Assembly (NCBI RefSeq): GCF_932274485.2
Contig: NC_065883.2
Location: forward strand, 11,964,222-12,028,221
Length of the DNA stretch: 64,000 bases
DNA from: Patella vulgata
Taxonomy: Eukaryota > Mollusca > Gastropoda > Patellidae
Reading direction: 5' to 3'
Within the stretch, counting starts at the first letter, position 1, and each line of letters begins with the position of its first letter. Below are positions 59,813 to 64,000 of the stretch, one piece after another. The notes beneath the pieces are model-generated. The model was not told where the DNA came from. It saw only the letters and a program-made list of their open reading frames with translations, and searched no databases. Made by a program: the position numbers and the translations under genes.

Positions 59813-60216
59813 TTAAAGATACAATATGGGAGATTAGATAACGAGTTGGCAGTTCTCACTATAATAGTTAAAAACTACATAATGTAAAGGCAACTTGCTG
59901 AAAATTTCAGTCAAATTGATCCACTATGAACCGAGAATCAAGCGGATGAAAGTTCCGCTTAGCCTCGATCATCATTACTGAAGACGATAAGACAAAACTA
60001 ATAGTCTTGATTATCCATTTAATCGTTAGTCACGAAGGAAATTTTTGCAGCAAATCGGACTGTAATCCAACAAATATCGCAGGCAAGCCTTGACATCGAG
60101 AGCTGATTATGGTCTGGATAAGTTAATTAATGTCTAATTAATAGTTTTTATAACATTTCAGGCCTAAAGAAAGACCTACAAAAGGCCGATTTTGCTCTTG
60201 CATAATGTATGTTTAA
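59813..60216 (+). mobile_element. TTAA MITE family T, copy T7
   Basis: TTAAAGATACAATATGGG to CATAATGTATGTTTAA, 404 bp, intact ends. Confidence 0.88.
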
Positions 60217-60255
60217 TGAATGATGGACAGTCCAAAGACAGTCAACACAACTTTT

Positions 60256-60639
60256 CATTTGATTTAAAGATATATTCCCACCCCACGAAAGTATTTATAG
60301 GGTAATTATTTCTAATAAACTTTGAATCTATCAAAAGTAGAGACACCCAATCATAGTAGAAAAACAATGTTTCTCGATGCCTGTTTGAATAATGTAAGGA
60401 GCGCTTTTTTTTTTAATCGAATGGCTTGAGGTTGTGACTATGTGAGAAACGTGAGGCTTTGAGATTAAATGTTAGAATAAGAAGCTGGCAGCGGATAATC
60501 TAAGAATTTACTTAGACTGTGATATCTACGTGTTAAATGAACAGCCAGTACAAGCCGAAAATGGACCCTTCCCTTAATCAAGCCAAGTATCAAACAAGGA
60601 TGCTTGGGGCAGTTTTCTTCAAATTAAAATGTTTTGAAG
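60256..60639 (+). repeat. Dispersed repeat family Z, interrupted by hAT-like element
   Basis: TTAAAGATATATTCCCACCCC, GTATTTATAGGGTAATTATT and AAGGAGCGCTTTTTT. The family's right part (TTTGATAGATTAGTTTC, ATATATCATCAAATTACAC) resumes at about 62000-62090. Confidence 0.55.
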
Positions 60640-60658
60640 GAGGCCCGTAATTAGCACC

Positions 60659-60678
60659 GGGGGGGGGGGGGGGGGGGG
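60659..60678. repeat. Poly-G run (20 G)
   Basis: Twenty consecutive G just inside the left end of the hAT-like element. The equivalent right-end position is also C/G-rich (GCCCCCCTCG). Confidence 0.95.
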
Positions 60679-60925
60679 AGGGTCAAAGCCTCCCCTGCAA
60701 AAAGTATCGCCCCCTTATGAAAAAATTGTCGACCATAAAACAAATTTACCCCCTGTGAAATAAATCATTAGTAGTTTTTTACCTTTATCAGATCTTTAAA
60801 TAAGGGGTATTTTGAGGTTTTCTGGTCAAATTTTCTTCAAATGAGGGGTATTTTGAGTTGAGCTTTTTTAACATGCCTCGGGATGAAAAATCCATGCTTT
60901 GAAAATCTTAAATCCATGCTTTGAA

Positions 60926-61520
60926 AAGATAGGTTGCCAGGCAACAAAACATACACCCACAGCAGCTAAATTGTCCGAGCGGTCGACAAGGGTTGTCGCA
61001 TATTTATTCTTTTGTAGGCAATTAGGGGAATTTAATAGACAATTTCATACAGATGACATTATAATTTTCGTTGTTTGAGGGTTCACAAGGTTCTATAAAC
61101 TAAAACAAGGGCAGAAATTGTTGAAATTCAACAGGCTTTTTCTTTTTACTAAAATAATGCATATAAATTTCAAACAGATCGGATGTTAACTTTTGTCGCT
61201 CGAACGTTCACAAGGTTCAACAAAGTAAAACAAGGGCCATAACTCTAGAAGTAATTGACAGAAATTGCTGACATTCAATAGGCTTCTTTATTTCACTAAT
61301 TTAAATGATGCATATAAATTTCATACAGATCGGATGATAACTGTGGTATTAGAGCGTTCACAAGATTCAATAAAGTAAAACAAGGGTCATAACTCTAGAT
61401 GTAATTAACGGAAATTACTGAAATTCAATAGGATTCTTTGTTTTACTAATTAAAATGATGCATATAAATTCCATACAGATCAGCAATATACGACCACATT
61501 TCCATGTGGGCGTATAAAAA
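60926..61520 (+). mobile_element. Tandem-core element D, copy D1
   Basis: Left arm GATAGGTTGCCAGGCAACA and GTCGCATATTTATTC. About three monomers of ~150 bp (CAAGGGCCATAACTCTAG, CAATAGGCTTCTTT, GATGCATATAAATTTCATAC). Right end GTGGGCGTATAAAA. Noncoding. Confidence 0.75.
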
Positions 61521-62164
61521 GGTTTGTATTCTTGTGAATCTAAGTACCTACTTGTAAAAGTGCGATCAGGTAATGAGCAAGTGCGCCATCAGCAATCATT
61601 GTGATCATCGATCACGTCATTTGGGTTTGTATCCAGTCTCATTATTTTTCTTCACTTTTGATTTCTGTTTCGAAAGTCATGTGTTTTGCAATTTTTGCAA
61701 AGTCAGCCGATGGACCATGCGACGTGACACCACTGCCCAAAGCAAGAAAATTGACCTATTTCTTCAGTGTGAAAGGGAGAAAGACGTCAGGAGCGGGTAA
61801 TAGTGAAGGCCCCTCTGCATCATCGTCCAGGATTGATGAGGCTGCCCAGAGTGCAGGAAATAGTGTTTCCAGCAGTCCAATTTTGAAAAAATTTCTAGGA
61901 CCCCTCCTAGATATACATTGTCCGTCAATTTTACAGCACCCCTAAGAACACCTTCCGCCCCCCTCGCTGCTCTGAGCTAGTTATGGCCCTGTTTTGGGGG
62001 GGATTTGATAGATTAGTTTCAATATGTTCTTAGTCCAAATATATCATCAAATTACACAGTTTGTGGGAAGTCACCTATAAACACTAAAATAGTATTGATT
62101 AATATATAACTACACACAATATACATCCACGTAATAAATTATATGGATTCGGACACAAGCAATA

Positions 62165-63607
62165 AGATAGGTTGCCAGGCAACAAAACATACGCCCACAG
62201 CAGCTAAATCGTCCGAGCTGTCGTCAAGGGTTGTCGCATATTTATTCCTTGTAGGTAATCGGGGGCCTTTACAAGACAGTTACATACAGATCAGATTATA
62301 AATTTTGTCGTTTGAGGGTTTACACGGTTCAACAAAGTGAAACAAGGGTCTCAACTCTGGAAGTAATCTACAGAAATTGTTGAAATTTGACAGGCTTTTT
62401 CGTTTTACTAATTTAAATAATGCATATAAATTTCATACAGATCACATGATCACTTTTGTCATTCAAACGTTCACAATCGCCATAACTCTAGAAATTATTG
62501 ACGGAAATTGCTGAAATTCAATAGACTTGTTTCACAAATTTAAATGATGCATATAAATTTCATACATATCGGATGATAACTATCATCAATCGAGCATTAA
62601 CAAGGTTTAACAAAGTGAAACAAGGGCAATAACTCTAGAAGTAATTATTGTAAATTGTTGGATTTCAATAGCCTTTTTCGTTTCACTAATTTAAATCATG
62701 CATATAAATTTCACAAAGATACAGTTAACTTTTTGCGTTAGAAAGGATCAATAAAGTGAAACAAGGGCCATAACTCTAGACGTAATAAAAGGAAATTGCT
62801 GAAATTCAAGAGGCTTCTTTGTTTCAGCAATCTGAATAATGTATATAAATTTCAGAAAGATCGGATGATAACTTTTGACGTGAGAACGTTCACAAGGATC
62901 AATAAAGTGAAACAAGGGCCATAACTCTATAGGTAATAAATGGAAATTGCCGAAATTCAATAGGCTTCTTCGTTTCAGTAATCTAAATAATGCATATAAA
63001 TTTCAGAAAGATCGGATGATAACTTTTGACGTGAGAGCGTTCACAAGGATCAATAGAGTGAAACAAGGGCCATCACTCTAGACATAATAAAGGGAAATTG
63101 CCGAAATTCAATAGGCTTCTTCGTTTCAGTAATCTAAATAATGCATATAAATTTCAGAAAGATCGGATGATAACTTTTGGCGTTAGAGCTTTCACAAGTT
63201 TCAATAAAGTGAAACAAGGGCCATAACTCTAGACATAATAAAGGGAAATTGCTGAAATTCAATAGGCTTCTTCGTTTCACTAATTTAAATAATGCATATA
63301 AATTTCAGAAAGATCAGATGATAACTTTTGGAGTGAAACAAGGGCCATAACTCTAGACGTAATAAACAGAAATTGTTGAAATTCAATAGGCTTCTTCGAT
63401 TCACTAACTTAATAATTGTATATTCTTTTTTGGCATTAGAGCGTTCACAAGGTTCAACAAAGTGAAAAAGGGCCATAACTCTAGACGTAATAAACGGAAA
63501 TTATTGAAATTAAATAGGCTTCTTCATCTCACTAATGTAAACAACATATATCAATTTTAAAACAATTGGATTATAACTTTTGGCGTTAGAGCGTGGGCGT
63601 ATAAAAA
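62165..63607 (+). mobile_element. Tandem-core element D, copy D2
   Basis: Same left arm. About eight monomers with the CCATAACTC phrase near 62480, 62627, 62768, 62919, 63070, 63221, 63344 and 63472 (spacings 147, 141, 151, 151, 151, 123, 128), then GTGGGCGTATAAAA. Several minus-strand ORFs are by-products of the period. Confidence 0.8.
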
Positions 63608-63856
63608 TTAATAGTTTACAACAGCTTTTGTAACATGGATGGGAAATCTTCCTTTGTTCTTTTCGTTGAATAAGCAGATTGTTTTCCCTCTAGTAGATTG
63701 GGTGGAGCTTAACCGTGCAATAACTAGACATGTTCAATGTTATTGCACACTTTTGCTGGTTTACACTAGTTTTAGTAGAAATCATATAGAGAAGTGGGGT
63801 GGGTTTTCTGTGCAATAACAACAAGCATGTTGAACAGTTGTCAATGTTACAAGTCA

Positions 63857-63946
63857 TTTATAGCACGCTTCATTCGTTAACAGGTTTAACCCCTCGGTCT
63901 TTGGCCTCTGGTTAAACCTGTTAACTCATGAAAGTCGTGTTATAAA
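63857..63946. repeat. Foldback with about 36-bp arms
   Basis: The arm TTTATAGCACGCTTCATTC continues into GTTAACAGGTTTAACC. An inverted partner starts GGTTAAACCTGTTAAC at 63910. The loop is 18 bp. The stem end (16 bp) is perfect. Confidence 0.85.
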
Positions 63947-64000
63947 TATAACTTAACTGATACTATGCAAGAATGGAATTGAGAGGAATAGGGTACCGGT

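Larger units (their letters stand above)
60640..61991 (+). mobile_element. hAT-like DNA transposon remnant
   Basis: Termini GAGGCCCGTAATTAGC and inverted CAGGGCCATAACTAGC, flanked by TTTTGAAG/TTTTGGGG (imperfect 8 bp). A frame at 61680-61945 reads PKARKLTYFFSVKGRKTS then a Ser/Gly-rich stretch and PILKKFLGP, like the N-terminal region of some hAT-type transposases. No catalytic region. Element D is nested inside. Confidence 0.55.

Noticed and set aside
61601-61945. 114-codon ORF as a host gene
   Set aside because: It lies within hAT-like termini, and its KLTYFFSVKGRKTS stretch is more like a transposase N-terminal region; no splice sites or conservation seen.

Overview
The window looks like intron-rich animal genomic DNA, most likely from a mollusc. 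It is AT-rich. It holds one spliced host gene and is otherwise filled with short dispersed repeats: tRNA-headed SINEs of the type common in gastropods and bivalves, a pearl-like element (tandem core, then a GACA/GACG microsatellite, between short inverted ends) and several MITE families. There are no bacterial-style operons. No LTR retrovirus, Polinton or other capsid-bearing element was recognised.

The host gene is a SIPA1L (SPAR-type) Rap GTPase-activating protein on the minus strand. Five coding exons join in phase: 16874-18302 (N-terminal region with conserved SIPA1L motifs), 11173-11324, 8553-8741, 2136-2211 and 1760-1858 (front half of the RapGAP domain). The catalytic core, PDZ domain and C-terminus lie beyond the left edge. 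Upstream on the same strand are small candidate exons at 28743-28763 and 38344-38389 whose splice phases fit one another and a possible acceptor at 18292/18293. Weaker candidates are at 42677-42734 and 48230-48358. If these are real, the gene spans more than 40 kb here.

Region by region: 1-2.2 kb has the last visible exons, a tandem array, and a 21-bp minisatellite that appears to have grown inside a SINE head. 2.2-8.5 kb has SINEs, a pearl-like element and a TTAA-flanked MITE whose empty site is preserved in a neighbouring duplicate. 8.5-18.3 kb has the main exons, a second pearl-like cluster nearly identical in core to the first, and nested MITEs. 18.3-45 kb has SINEs, TTAA MITEs and minisatellites at 25.8, 32.3 and 36.6 kb. 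45-60 kb has a decayed Tc1-like transposase, MITEs with 9-bp target duplications and nested SINEs. 60-64 kb has a hAT-like remnant with a tandem-core element inside it, a second larger copy of that element, and a foldback.

Two SINE families dominate: SINE-A (about 360 bp, ATTTC tail, conserved central domain) and SINE-B (about 260-290 bp, TC tail). Their bodies differ but both end in GTTAAACCCCATTTC, which suggests one LINE partner mobilises both. Many copies have perfect 11-15 bp target-site duplications, and several nested insertions give a relative age order. All family names rest on pattern recognition without database searches.
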